This document shows positions 16,776-25,420 of a stretch of DNA of 64,000 nt, in pieces. Source of the DNA: Micromonospora sp. NBRC 110009. GTDB lineage: Bacteria; Actinomycetota; Actinomycetes; Mycobacteriales; Micromonosporaceae. The notes beneath the pieces were generated by a model. That model worked only from the letters and a program-made list of their open reading frames with translations. It did no database searches and had not been told where the DNA came from. The position numbers and the translations under genes are program-made. The stretch lies in assembly GCF_030518795.1 (NCBI RefSeq), contig NZ_CP130427.1, forward strand, positions 6,997,566 to 7,061,565, given 5' to 3'. Every line of letters begins with the position of its first letter. Position 1 is the first letter of the stretch.

Positions 16776-17711
16776 TCAGTGGGCGGTGGTCAGGCGGGCG
16801 GCGCGGGTGGCTCGTCTTTCCTCGAAACGGGCCGCTTGGGTCTCCAGGGTGTCGAGGTGGGCGGCGATCTGGTCGCGGGCGACCTCGCCGTCGGCGTCCA
16901 GGCCGGTCGCCTCGAAGATGTTCCACTGGCGCAGCACCGGGGCGACCACCTCGTCCCGGTGCTGGCGGAGGTCATAGATCCCGGCCAGGGCGATGGTCAC
17001 CGCCTTGCGGGCGAAGCCCTCGATGCCGACGCCCGGCATCTGGAAGTCGGCCAGCACGTCGGCGACCGCCCGCATGGCCTGGCTCGGCGCCAGCTCGAAG
17101 GCCGCGCCGAGCAGGTTGCGGTAGAAGACCATGTGCAGGTTCTCGTCGGCCGCCACCCGGGCCAGCAGCGCCTCGCAGGTCGGGTCGCCGGCGGCGCGGC
17201 CGGTGTTGCGGTGCGAGATGCGGGTGGCCAGTTCCTGGAACGAGACGTACGCCAGCGAATGCAGCATCTCCTCGTCGTGCACGTTGCGGTACCCGTTCGA
17301 CATGTGCACCATCCGGGCCCGCTCCAGCGCCACCGGGTCGACCGCCCGGGTCACTGTGAGGTAGTCGCGGATCGCGGTGCCGTGCCGGCCCTCCTCGGCG
17401 GTCCACCGGTGCACCCAGGTGCCCCACGCGCCGTCCCGCCCGAAGAGGCTGGCGATCTCGTGGTGGTACGAGGGCAGGTTGTCCTCGGTGAGCAGGTTGA
17501 CGATCAGGGCGGTCCGGGCCACCTCGGGCAGCGCCGAATCCCGCTCCGCCCAGGGCTCGCCGCCGAGCGGGCCGTCGAAGGTGCGCCCCTCGCTCCACGG
17601 CACGTACTCGTGCGGGAACCATTCCTTCGCCAACGACAGGTGCCGGTCGAGGTTCTTCTCGACCACGGGTTCGAGCTCGCGGAGCAGGGCGGTCTGGCTG
17701 AGCACGGTCAC
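16776..17711 (-). CDS. Acyl-ACP (stearoyl-ACP type) desaturase, diiron
   Basis: The 311-residue soluble diiron desaturase introduces a double bond into acyl-ACP. Candidate iron ligands are Glu76, the EEGRH motif (Glu107, His110), Glu160 (FQELATRISH, His167) and DENLH (Glu190, His193). This is the E-EExH-E-ExxH pattern of the plant and mycobacterial DesA family. The GTG start at 17711 has AGGGAG very close upstream. A perfect 29-bp palindrome begins 10 nt upstream of the start, which suggests tight repression by a TetR-type lipid regulator encoded elsewhere. Confidence 0.92.
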   Translation of the reverse strand: MTVLSQTALLRELEPVVEKNLDRHLSLAKEWFPHEYVPWSEGRTFDGPLGGEPWAERDSALPEVARTALIVNLLTEDNLPSYHHEIASLFGRDGAWGTWVHRWTAEEGRHGTAIRDYLTVTRAVDPVALERARMVHMSNGYRNVHDEEMLHSLAYVSFQELATRISHRNTGRAAGDPTCEALLARVAADENLHMVFYRNLLGAAFELAPSQAMRAVADVLADFQMPGVGIEGFARKAVTIALAGIYDLRQHRDEVVAPVLRQWNIFEATGLDADGEVARDQIAAHLDTLETQAARFEERRATRAARLTTAH

Positions 17712-17721
17712 GACGGTCTCC

Positions 17722-17750
17722 CTACGGTGGCGTAAGTTACGCCACCGTAG
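17722..17750. promoter_or_regulatory. 29-bp perfect palindrome, probable desaturase operator
   Basis: CTACGGTGGCGTAA, then G, then the exact complement TTACGCCACCGTAG. It lies 10-40 nt upstream of the desaturase GTG and just downstream of the hisS stop. Its size and symmetry fit a TetR-family dimer-of-dimers site. No regulator gene is adjacent. Confidence 0.75.
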
Positions 17751-17762
17751 GTCGAAACGCCG

Positions 17763-19103
17763 TCAGGCGCCAGTCGACGCGGGGCCCACCAGCGGTTTCA
17801 GGTCCGCGCGGGGCGGGGTCCACTCGCCCGCCGCCGCGGCCACCTGCTCGCCCGAGCGGATGTCCTTCACCTCGTCGCCCTCGGCGCCCGGGAACCAGAC
17901 GTACGGGATGCCGCGCCGCTCGGCGTAGCGGATCTGCTTGCCGAACTTGGCGGCGCTCGGCGACACCTCGGTGGGGACGCCCCGCGAGCGCAGCGCCTCG
18001 GCCACCCGGTTGCTCGCCGGCCGATCGTCCTCGCTGGTCACCGCGACCAGCACGCAGGTCGGCACGCTGCGGGAGACCGTCAGCGCCTCGGCGCCGAAGA
18101 GCAGCCCGAGCAGCCGGGTCACCCCGATCGAGATGCCCACCCCCGGGAAGCGGACCGCGCCCGAGCTGGCCAGGTTGTCGTACCGGCCGCCGGAGCAGAC
18201 CGAGCCGAACCGTTCGTAGCCGATCATCTGCGTCTCGTACACGGTGCCGGTGTAGTAGTCCAGGCCCCGGGCGATGCGCAGGTCGGCGACGCAGAGCCCG
18301 GGCGAGTGCGCGGCGGCGGTCTCCACCACGGCGGTCAGCTCCGCGATGCCCTCGTCCAGCAGCGGGTCGCTCACCCCGAGGGCGCGGACGGCGTCGGCGA
18401 AGGAGGCGTCCGGCGCGGAGATCTCGGCCAGGGCCAGGCACGCCTTGGCCTGCGCCTCGCTCGCGCCGGCGGTCTCCGCCAGCAGCTCGGCCACCCGGGT
18501 CGGGCCGAGCTTGTCGAGCTTGTCGATCGCGCGCAGCGCCGCCTCCGGGTCGGTCAGCCCGATCCCCCGGTAGAAGCCCTCACAGATCTTGCGGTTGTTC
18601 ACCTGGATGCGCACGGGCGGGATCGGCAGCGAGCGCAGCGCGTCCCCGATGACCAGCGGCATCTCGGCCTCGTAGTGGGCCGGCAGGGTGTCCCGGTCGA
18701 CGATGTCGATGTCGGCCTGGAGGAACTCCCGGTAGCGCCCCTCCTGCGGGCGCTCCCCCCGCCACACCTTCTGGACCTGGTAGCGGCGGAACGGGAACTG
18801 CAGCTTGCCGGCGTTCTCCAGCACGTACCGGGCGAACGGCACGGTCAGGTCGAAGTGCAGGCCGAGCGCGTCGTCCCCGGTGGCCGACTCCGGATCGGCC
18901 TGCAGCCGGCGCAGCACGTAGACCTCCTTCGAGGTCTCTCCCTTGCGCAGCAGCTGGTCGAGGGGCTCGACCGAGCGGGTCTCCAGCGGGGCGAAGCCGT
19001 ACAGCTCGAAGGTGGCGCGGATCCGGTCGAGCACGAACTGCTCGATCATCCGCTGGGCGGGCGTCCACTCCGGGAAGCCGGAGATGGGCGTGGGCTTGCT
19101 CAT
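17763..19103 (-). CDS. hisS: Histidyl-tRNA synthetase
   Basis: The 446-residue class II synthetase shows DLTVPFARY (85-93), motif 2 RGERPQEGRYREFLQADID (115-133), the HisRS-specific ARGLDYYTG (278-286), and motif 3 FPGVGISIGVTRLLGLL. The anticodon-binding domain occupies about 350-440. Length and motif order are normal. AAGGAG precedes the ATG at 19103. The gene lies in its usual actinobacterial place downstream of the MBL hydrolase. Confidence 0.97.
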   Translation of the reverse strand: MSKPTPISGFPEWTPAQRMIEQFVLDRIRATFELYGFAPLETRSVEPLDQLLRKGETSKEVYVLRRLQADPESATGDDALGLHFDLTVPFARYVLENAGKLQFPFRRYQVQKVWRGERPQEGRYREFLQADIDIVDRDTLPAHYEAEMPLVIGDALRSLPIPPVRIQVNNRKICEGFYRGIGLTDPEAALRAIDKLDKLGPTRVAELLAETAGASEAQAKACLALAEISAPDASFADAVRALGVSDPLLDEGIAELTAVVETAAAHSPGLCVADLRIARGLDYYTGTVYETQMIGYERFGSVCSGGRYDNLASSGAVRFPGVGISIGVTRLLGLLFGAEALTVSRSVPTCVLVAVTSEDDRPASNRVAEALRSRGVPTEVSPSAAKFGKQIRYAERRGIPYVWFPGAEGDEVKDIRSGEQVAAAAGEWTPPRADLKPLVGPASTGA

Positions 19104-19157
19104 GGCGTACTCCTTGGCGCCGCGCGGTGGGCGCGGTGCGGTCGTCGGTCGCGGTGG

Positions 19158-19877
19158 CTACAGACCGCGGGTGGGCGCGGCCGGGCGGGCGTCGCCGGTC
19201 CCCGCCACCTCGAGGAGGTACGGGTTCGTCGCGCGCTCGCGGCCGATGGTGGTCGCGGGGCCGTGGCCGGGCAGGACGACGGTGTCGTCGGCCAGCGGGA
19301 GGACCTTGTCCCGGAGGCTGGCCAGCATGCGGGGCATGCTGCCGCCCGGCAGGTCGGTGCGGCCGATGGAGCCGGCGAAGAGCACGTCGCCGGAGAGGCA
19401 GATCTGCTCGGCCTCCCAGGGCGAGCCGGCGCCGGGCATCCGGAACAGCACCGACCCGCCGGTATGGCCGGGGGCGTGGTCGACGGTGATCTCCAACCCG
19501 GCGAGGCGCAGCGTGGAGCCGTCGGTCAGCTCGGCCACGTCCTCCGGCTCGGCGTACGGCAGCCGGCCGCCGAAGAGCTGGGTGAGGTCCATCGAGAGCG
19601 CCTTGCTCGGGTCGGCCAGCAGCTCCCGGTCGTCCGGGTGGACGTACGCGGTGATGCCGCGGGCGCCGCAGACCGGCGCGACGGAGAAGGTGTGGTCGAG
19701 GTGGCCGTGGGTGAGCAACACGGCGGCCGGGTGCAGGCGGTGCTCGGCGAGCACGGCGTCGAGCCGGTCGAGCACCCCGATCCCGGGGTCGACCACCACG
19801 CACTGCTCCCCCGGCGCGGTCGCCACCACGTAGCAGTTGGTGCCGAAGGCGTCCGCGGGAAAGCCGGCCACGAGCAC
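19158..19877 (-). CDS. Metallo-beta-lactamase-fold hydrolase (glyoxalase II-like)
   Basis: The 239-residue protein has the zinc motif HGHLDH (57-62), a later His in APGHTGGSV, the Asp in CLSGDVLF and the last His in VLPGHGP. All dinuclear metal ligands of the glyoxalase II-like MBL group are therefore present. The GTG at 19877 is preceded by GGGGAG. The frame remains open far upstream, but that part lacks family features. Conserved linkage with hisS and rel in actinomycetes suggests a housekeeping thioester hydrolase; the substrate is not known. Confidence 0.88.
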   Translation of the reverse strand: MLVAGFPADAFGTNCYVVATAPGEQCVVVDPGIGVLDRLDAVLAEHRLHPAAVLLTHGHLDHTFSVAPVCGARGITAYVHPDDRELLADPSKALSMDLTQLFGGRLPYAEPEDVAELTDGSTLRLAGLEITVDHAPGHTGGSVLFRMPGAGSPWEAEQICLSGDVLFAGSIGRTDLPGGSMPRMLASLRDKVLPLADDTVVLPGHGPATTIGRERATNPYLLEVAGTGDARPAAPTRGL

Positions 19878-20139
19878 GTCCGCTCCCCTTCCGTTCCGGT
19901 ACGTCGTCCCGGTCAGCAGCCTAGTCGCACCGGCCAGCGGTTTCCGCCGACCCACTGGTCGCAATGACCCCGCCGAGCACAGTGACAACGCCCGATAAAC
20001 CGAGGCCGTACCTCGTACACCACTTTCCCAGCCGGTACCCGTACACTCTGGCGGGCGTGTGGCGTGGCGCACCTGCGCACCCGGCGGGCGGACCATGCCC
20101 GGCGCCGGCGAGGACCAGGGTAGAGGAAGGGGAGCACGG

Positions 20140-21006
20140 GTGGCTTCCAGCAGGGACCGGCAGCGCAAACTGGCGCGGGCCAAGCTCGACCGGCAGCTCG
20201 CCCGGCGGGCTGCCGCCGCGAAGCGCCGCCGGCAGATCCAGGCCGGCGTCGGCGCCGCCCTGGTGCTCGCGCTGATCGTCGTCGGTTCGGCCTGGGCGCT
20301 CGGGGCGTTCGACTCGAAGGCGGAGAAGAAGGCCGCCGAGGACGTCTGCCTCTGGACCCCCCAGGACGCCACCGGCAACACCAACCTCAAGGACGTCGGC
20401 ACGCCGAAGACCACGGACCTGCCGACCGCGGGCACCCGGGCCATGACGGTCACCACCAACCAGGGTGCCCCGATCACCGCCGAGCTCGACCTCGCCTCCG
20501 CGCCGTGCGCGGCGGCCAGCATCTCGTACCTGGCCGGCAAGTCGTTCTACGACAACACCAAGTGCCACGAGATCACCACCGAGGGCGCGCTGCGCTGCGG
20601 CGACCCGAGCGGCACCGGCATCGGCGGCCCGACCTACTCGTTCTACGACGAGAACGTCCCCACCGCGGCGCCGAGCCCGTCCGGCTCGCCCGACCCGGGC
20701 CAGGCTCCGGCGTACCCGAAGGGCACGGTCGCCATGATCGCCAACCCGCCGGGCGCCAACAGCAGCCAGTTCCTGATCTTCTTCAAGGACTTCAACCCGA
20801 CCACGCCGGCCTACCCGGTGATCGGCAAGATCACCGGCGGCCTGGACGTGCTGGAGAAGATCGGTGCCCTCCCGACCGTGGACAATGGGAGCGGAGCCAA
20901 GGTCAAGCCGAAGACGGACGTGGTGATCCAGAGCCTCACCGTCGGCGAGGTGAACGGCACCGCGGCCGCCACGAGCGCGCCGTCGGCCAGCCCCAGCGCC
21001 GGCTGA
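20140..21006 (+). CDS. Membrane-anchored cyclophilin-like protein with altered active site
   Basis: The 288-residue protein has a basic cytoplasmic N-terminus, one membrane anchor at about 33-52 (VGAALVLALIVVGSAWALGA) and an extracytoplasmic cyclophilin domain at about 95-270. The core GDPSGTGIGGPTY and NSSQFLIFFKD are kept. The catalytic Arg of the canonical FHR motif is replaced (KCHEITTEG), and a Pro/Ser insert (AAPSPSGSPDPG) interrupts the fold. It may be a chaperone-like or weakly active peptidyl-prolyl isomerase. The GTG at 20140 has AAGGGGAG upstream. A tandem paralogue follows 68 nt downstream. Confidence 0.88.
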   Translation: MASSRDRQRKLARAKLDRQLARRAAAAKRRRQIQAGVGAALVLALIVVGSAWALGAFDSKAEKKAAEDVCLWTPQDATGNTNLKDVGTPKTTDLPTAGTRAMTVTTNQGAPITAELDLASAPCAAASISYLAGKSFYDNTKCHEITTEGALRCGDPSGTGIGGPTYSFYDENVPTAAPSPSGSPDPGQAPAYPKGTVAMIANPPGANSSQFLIFFKDFNPTTPAYPVIGKITGGLDVLEKIGALPTVDNGSGAKVKPKTDVVIQSLTVGEVNGTAAATSAPSASPSAG

Positions 21007-21074
21007 CCCGGCCCGTCCCGACCCCTGAGCAGCGGCGGTAGCGCCGCACCCGAGAAACACCGGAGGAGTTGACC

Positions 21075-21914
21075 GTGACGTCCACGAGAGAGCGGCAGCG
21101 CGCGGCGGCGCGGGCCCGACTCGAGCGGGAGATGGCCGAGCGCGCCAGCCGGGCCCGCAAGCGCCGGCAGACGCAGGCCATCGTCGGTGCCGCGGCCGTG
21201 CTGGTGCTCGTGGTCGCCGGCACCGTCTGGCTGGCCACCTCGCTCGGCGGCGACGACAAGAAGCAGACCAACGCGAACACCGCGGGCTACTCGCAGTGCG
21301 TCTACACCGAGATCGGGAAAGACGCGCGCCCCAAGCAGATCAAGGACGTCGGGCTGCCCCCGAACCAGCAGGACAACAAGGGCATCCAGACGATGACGAT
21401 GGACACCAATCTGGGCGCCATCACCGCCAAGATCGACCGGAGTGAGGTGCCCTGCACCGCAGGTAGCTTCACCCACCTGGCCAGCAAGGGCTTCTTCGAC
21501 AACACCAAGTGCCACCGGCTGGTGACCCAGGGGATCAAGGTGCTCCAGTGCGGTGACCCGAGCGCGACCGGCAGCGGCTGGCGGGACACCGACGGCACCG
21601 GCGGCCCGAGCTACAACATGGCCGAGGAGAACCTGCCCACCGACGAGCGGCCGCCGTACCCGGAGGGCGTCATCGCGATGGCCAACTCCGGAGCGCCGAG
21701 CAGCACGGGCAGCCAGTTCTTCATCGTCTACGGCGACTCCCAGCTCGACCCGAACTACACGGTGCTGGGCACGATCACCGGCGGCATGGACGTGGTCAAG
21801 CAGGTCGCGGCGGCCGGCGACGACGGCGCCTTCGCCCAGCAGGCCGGCGGCGGTCACCCGAAGAAGGAGATCGTCATCAACAAGCTGACGATGAGTGACA
21901 TCCAGGGCGGCTGA
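21075..21914 (+). CDS. Membrane-anchored peptidyl-prolyl cis-trans isomerase (cyclophilin type)
   Basis: The 279-residue protein has a charged N-terminus, a membrane anchor at about 36-55 (AIVGAAAVLVLVVAGTVWLA) and a cyclophilin domain facing outward. It keeps the catalytic Arg (TKCHRLV), the GDPSATGSG loop and GSQFFIVYGD. It is the more canonical member of the tandem pair. GGAGGAG lies 6 nt before the GTG at 21075. The pair precedes a convergent terminator shared with rel. Confidence 0.92.
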   Translation: MTSTRERQRAAARARLEREMAERASRARKRRQTQAIVGAAAVLVLVVAGTVWLATSLGGDDKKQTNANTAGYSQCVYTEIGKDARPKQIKDVGLPPNQQDNKGIQTMTMDTNLGAITAKIDRSEVPCTAGSFTHLASKGFFDNTKCHRLVTQGIKVLQCGDPSATGSGWRDTDGTGGPSYNMAEENLPTDERPPYPEGVIAMANSGAPSSTGSQFFIVYGDSQLDPNYTVLGTITGGMDVVKQVAAAGDDGAFAQQAGGGHPKKEIVINKLTMSDIQGG

Positions 21915-21932
21915 CCCGCCCGCACCACGCAG

Positions 21933-21967
21933 AAGCGCCCGCCGGCTGACAAAGCCGGCGGGCGCTT
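21933..21967. terminator. Bidirectional rho-independent terminator
   Basis: A perfect 15-bp stem (AAGCGCCCGCCGGCT and its complement) with loop GACAA is followed by a T run on the plus strand. It lies between the cyclophilin gene and the convergent rel gene. Confidence 0.88.
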
Positions 21968-21984
21968 TTCCGTACGTCGGAGCC

Positions 21985-24456
21985 TCAGGCCCCCGAGGTG
22001 ACCCGGTAGGCGTCGAACACCCCGTCGACCTTGCGGACCGCGGCCAGCAGGTGCCCCAGGTGCTTCGGGTCGGCCATCTCGAAGCTGAACCGGCTCACCG
22101 CCACCCGGTCCCGGGTGGTGGTGACGGTCGCGGAGAGGATGTTGACCCGCTCGTCGGAGAGCACCCGGGTGACGTCGGCCAGCAGCTTGTGCCGGTCGAG
22201 CGCCTCCACCTGGATGGCGACCAGGAAGGTCGAGGCGGAGGTGAGCTTCCAGCTCACCTCGACCACCCGCTCGCTCTGGGCGCGCAGGTCCTCGGCGTTG
22301 GCGCAGTCGTCCCGGTGCACGCTCACCCCGCCGGAGCGGGTGACGAAGCCGAAGACGGCGTCCGGCGGCACCGGGGTGCAGCAGCGCGCCAGCTTGATCC
22401 AGACGTCGCTGACCCCGCGCACCACCACACCCGGGTCGCTGCTGCTCTGCCGGCTGCGCGGCGGCCGGGTGGCGACGGCGGTCTCGGCGATGTCCTCCGC
22501 CGCGCCCTCCTCGCCGCCGTACGCGGCCATCAGCTTCTGCACCACCGACTGCGCGGAGACCTGGCTGTCGCCGACCGCCGCGTAGAGCGAGGCCACGTCG
22601 GCCAGGTGCAGGTCCCGGGCGATCGCCATCAGCGCGTCCGAGGTGAGCATCCGCTGCAGCGGCATGCCCTGCTTGCGCATCGCCTTGACGATCGAGTCCT
22701 TGCCGGCCTCGATCGCCTCCTCGCGCCGCTCCTTGTTGAAGTACTGGCGGATCTTGGTGCGGGCGCGCGGGCTCTTGACGAAGCCGAGCCAGTCCTGCGT
22801 CGGGCCGGCCGTGTCGGACTTCGAGGTGAAGATCTCGATCACGTCGCCGTTGGACAGGGTCGACTCCAGCGGCACCAGCTTGCCGTTGACCCGGGCGCCG
22901 ATGCACTTGTGCCCGACCTCGGTGTGCACCGCGTAGGCGAAGTCCACCGGCGTCGACCCGGTCGGCAGCGGGATGACGTCACCCTTCGGGGTGAAGACGT
23001 ACACCTCCTGGCTGGACAGGTCGAACCGGAGCGCGTCGAGGAACTCGCTCGGGTCGGCCGCCTCGCGCTGCCAGTCGAGCAGCTGGCGCAGCCAGGTCAT
23101 CTCGTCGATGTGCGCCGGCGGGCCGACCACCGGGGTGCCCTTGTGCTCCTTGTACTTCCAGTGCGCGGCGATGCCGAACTCGGCGGTGCGGTGCATCGCG
23201 TAGGTGCGGATCTGCATCTCCACCGGCTTGCCGGTGGGCCCGATGACCGTCGTGTGCAACGACTGGTACATGTTGAACTTGGGCATGGCGATGTAGTCCT
23301 TGAACCGGCCCGGGACCGGCTGCCAGTTGGCGTGGATGACGCCCAGCGCCGCGTAGCAGTCCCGCACCGTGTCGACCAGGATCCGCACGCCGACCAGGTC
23401 GTAGATGTCGTTGAAGTCGCGCCCCCGCACGATCATCTTCTGGTAGATCGAGTAGAGGTGCTTCGGCCGGCCGGTGGTCTCCGCCTTGATCTTGGCGGCC
23501 TTCAGGTCGGTGGACACCTTCTGGGTCACCTGGCGCAGCAGCGCCTCGCGCTGCGGCTGGTGCTCGCCGATCAGGCGGTTGATCTCCTCGAACCGCTTCG
23601 GGAACAGGGTGCCGAAGGCGAGGTCCTCCAGCTCCCACTTGATCGTGTTCATACCGAGGCGGTGGGCCAGCGGGGCCAGGATCTCCAGCGTCTCCTTGGC
23701 CTTCTGCTCCTGCTTGGGGCGGGGCAGGAAGGTCAGCGTACGCATGTTGTGCAGCCGGTCGGCCAGCTTGATCACCAGGACCCGCGGGTCCTTCGCCATG
23801 GCGACGACCATCTTGCGGATCGTCTCCGCCTTGGCCGCGTCACCGAGCTTGACCTTGTCGAGCTTGGTCACGCCGTCGACCAGCAGGGCCACCTCGCCGC
23901 CGAAGTCGGCGCGCATCTGGTCGAGGGTGTACTCGGTGTCCTCGATGGTGTCGTGCAGCAGCGCCGCGACCAGGGTGGTGGTGTCCATCCCGAGATTGGC
24001 CAGGATGGTCGCCACCGCGAGCGGGTGGGTGATGTACGGGTCGCCGGACTTGCGGTACTGACCCGAGTGCCAGCGCGCCGCCGTGTCGAACGCCCGCTGG
24101 AGCAGCCGCGCGTCGGCCTTGGGGTGGTTCTCCCGGTGGGTCGCGATCAGCGGTTCCAGGACCTCGCTGACCTGGGAGGTCTGCCACGGCGCGTTGAACC
24201 GGGCCAGCCGGGCGCGCACCCGCCGGCCGGTCGGGGCGTTGGAGAGGGCGAAGCCGCCGCTGGGCGAGGTCTCGCCCGCGGCGTCGGTCCGGAACGGCAC
24301 CACGACCGCGCCGCCGTCCGCCTGCGCGTCGGGCCCGCCGCCGGAGGCGCCGGTCACCCGGGCCGGCAAGTTGCCGCTCCGCTCGGTCACCGAGCCGTCC
24401 GCGTCGCCTGTCGGGTGCACCGTGCCCTCCACCGGAGGGACGACATCGTGGGACAC
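21985..24456 (-). CDS. rel: Bifunctional (p)ppGpp synthetase/hydrolase (Rel/RSH)
   Basis: The 823-residue RSH protein makes and degrades the alarmone (p)ppGpp. The HD hydrolase domain is at about 125-280 (HDTIED at 168-173), the synthetase domain at about 310-435, TGS at about 484-546, and an ACT domain at the C-terminus. RFKD at 384-387 is the RxKD form typical of bifunctional enzymes rather than the ExDD of monofunctional RelA. The GTG at 24456 follows AGGAGG. The frame is open to 24609, but that extension is low-complexity. The 293 bp up to apt hold no gene, only GC-rich dyads such as CCGGCCGTACGGCCGG. Confidence 0.95.
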   Translation of the reverse strand: MSHDVVPPVEGTVHPTGDADGSVTERSGNLPARVTGASGGGPDAQADGGAVVVPFRTDAAGETSPSGGFALSNAPTGRRVRARLARFNAPWQTSQVSEVLEPLIATHRENHPKADARLLQRAFDTAARWHSGQYRKSGDPYITHPLAVATILANLGMDTTTLVAALLHDTIEDTEYTLDQMRADFGGEVALLVDGVTKLDKVKLGDAAKAETIRKMVVAMAKDPRVLVIKLADRLHNMRTLTFLPRPKQEQKAKETLEILAPLAHRLGMNTIKWELEDLAFGTLFPKRFEEINRLIGEHQPQREALLRQVTQKVSTDLKAAKIKAETTGRPKHLYSIYQKMIVRGRDFNDIYDLVGVRILVDTVRDCYAALGVIHANWQPVPGRFKDYIAMPKFNMYQSLHTTVIGPTGKPVEMQIRTYAMHRTAEFGIAAHWKYKEHKGTPVVGPPAHIDEMTWLRQLLDWQREAADPSEFLDALRFDLSSQEVYVFTPKGDVIPLPTGSTPVDFAYAVHTEVGHKCIGARVNGKLVPLESTLSNGDVIEIFTSKSDTAGPTQDWLGFVKSPRARTKIRQYFNKERREEAIEAGKDSIVKAMRKQGMPLQRMLTSDALMAIARDLHLADVASLYAAVGDSQVSAQSVVQKLMAAYGGEEGAAEDIAETAVATRPPRSRQSSSDPGVVVRGVSDVWIKLARCCTPVPPDAVFGFVTRSGGVSVHRDDCANAEDLRAQSERVVEVSWKLTSASTFLVAIQVEALDRHKLLADVTRVLSDERVNILSATVTTTRDRVAVSRFSFEMADPKHLGHLLAAVRKVDGVFDAYRVTSGA

Positions 24457-24749
24457 CGGCCTCCTCACCGCTCGCCGGGGATGCGCCGGCCGTCCGGCCG
24501 ACGTCCTGTTCAACCGACCGCGGGGCCGGCGTTGTTCCGTGACGTCCGCCCCGGTCGACGTGGTCCGCTCCGGCCACCGGGGGACCTCGCGGCCCCGGCG
24601 GCCCCGCACCGCGCCGGCCGTACGGCCGGTCGTCGCGCCACCGGACGGTCACCCGTCCGGTCAAGCAAAGGGCAATGCTACCCGCACGCAGGGTACGCCG
24701 CCGCTCCGCCGGACGGACCCCGCCGGGTCGGTCCGACGGCCCCGGGGGG

Positions 24750-25328
24750 TCAAACGGTCAGCAGGGCATGGACCGGACGCGGGGCGAGCCGCTCGCGCCC
24801 CGTGAGGAAGCCCAGCTCGAGCAGCACGGTGAAGCCGGCGACCGTGCCGCCGGCCCGCTCCACCAGGTCGAGGGTGGCCTCGGCGGTGCCGCCGGTGGCG
24901 AGCACGTCGTCCACCACGAGGACCCGGTGACCGGCGGTGAAGGCGTCCTGGTGCACCTCCAGGGTCGCCTCGCCGTACTCCAGGGCATAGGAGGCGGCGT
25001 GCGTGGCGCGGGGCAGCTTGCCGGCCTTGCGCACCGGCACCACGCCGACCCCGGTCGCGTACGCGATGGCCGCGGCCAGCACGAACCCCCGCGCCTCGAT
25101 GCCAGCGACCACGTCGAACGAGTCACGCCCGTGGTACGCCACGATCCCGTCGATCACCTCGCGGAAGACGTCACCGTCGGCGAAGAGCGGCATCAGGTCC
25201 TTGAACACGACCCCGGGCTTGGGGAAGTCCGGCACGTCCAGCACCCGGCTGGCGACCAGTCGGGCGACCTCCGGGCCGCTGTCTCCCCGTACCCCGGTGG
25301 TGTGGGTCTCCGTCACGGTGCGTCCCAT
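24750..25328 (-). CDS. apt: Adenine phosphoribosyltransferase
   Basis: The 192-residue purine-salvage enzyme converts adenine and PRPP to AMP. The PRPP-binding motif VLVVDDVLATGG is at 136-147, preceded by the type I PRTase segment GIEARGFVLAAAIAYATGVG. KPGVVFKDLMPLF is typical of Apt. Length is normal. It is separated from secF by a strong terminator, so it has its own promoter. It lies directly upstream of rel, the usual actinobacterial order. Confidence 0.95.
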   Translation of the reverse strand: MGRTVTETHTTGVRGDSGPEVARLVASRVLDVPDFPKPGVVFKDLMPLFADGDVFREVIDGIVAYHGRDSFDVVAGIEARGFVLAAAIAYATGVGVVPVRKAGKLPRATHAASYALEYGEATLEVHQDAFTAGHRVLVVDDVLATGGTAEATLDLVERAGGTVAGFTVLLELGFLTGRERLAPRPVHALLTV

Positions 25329-25344
25329 GTCCCTTCGAAACGAC

Positions 25345-25388
25345 GACGGCGTCCGTCATGCTGCTCGCACAGCATGGCGGACGCCGTC
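25345..25388 (-). terminator. Terminator of the secD-secF operon
   Basis: A 19-bp stem with one G-T wobble (25345-25363 with 25370-25388), loop CTCGCA, lies between the secF stop and the apt start. Confidence 0.82.
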
Positions 25389-25420
25389 CGGTCGATTCCT
25401 ACCGGGTCTCCCCGAACTGG

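Noticed and set aside
21895..24930. Plus-strand 1,000-codon frame opposite rel and apt
   Set aside because: Antisense shadow of the rel gene, with no recognisable motif and biased composition.
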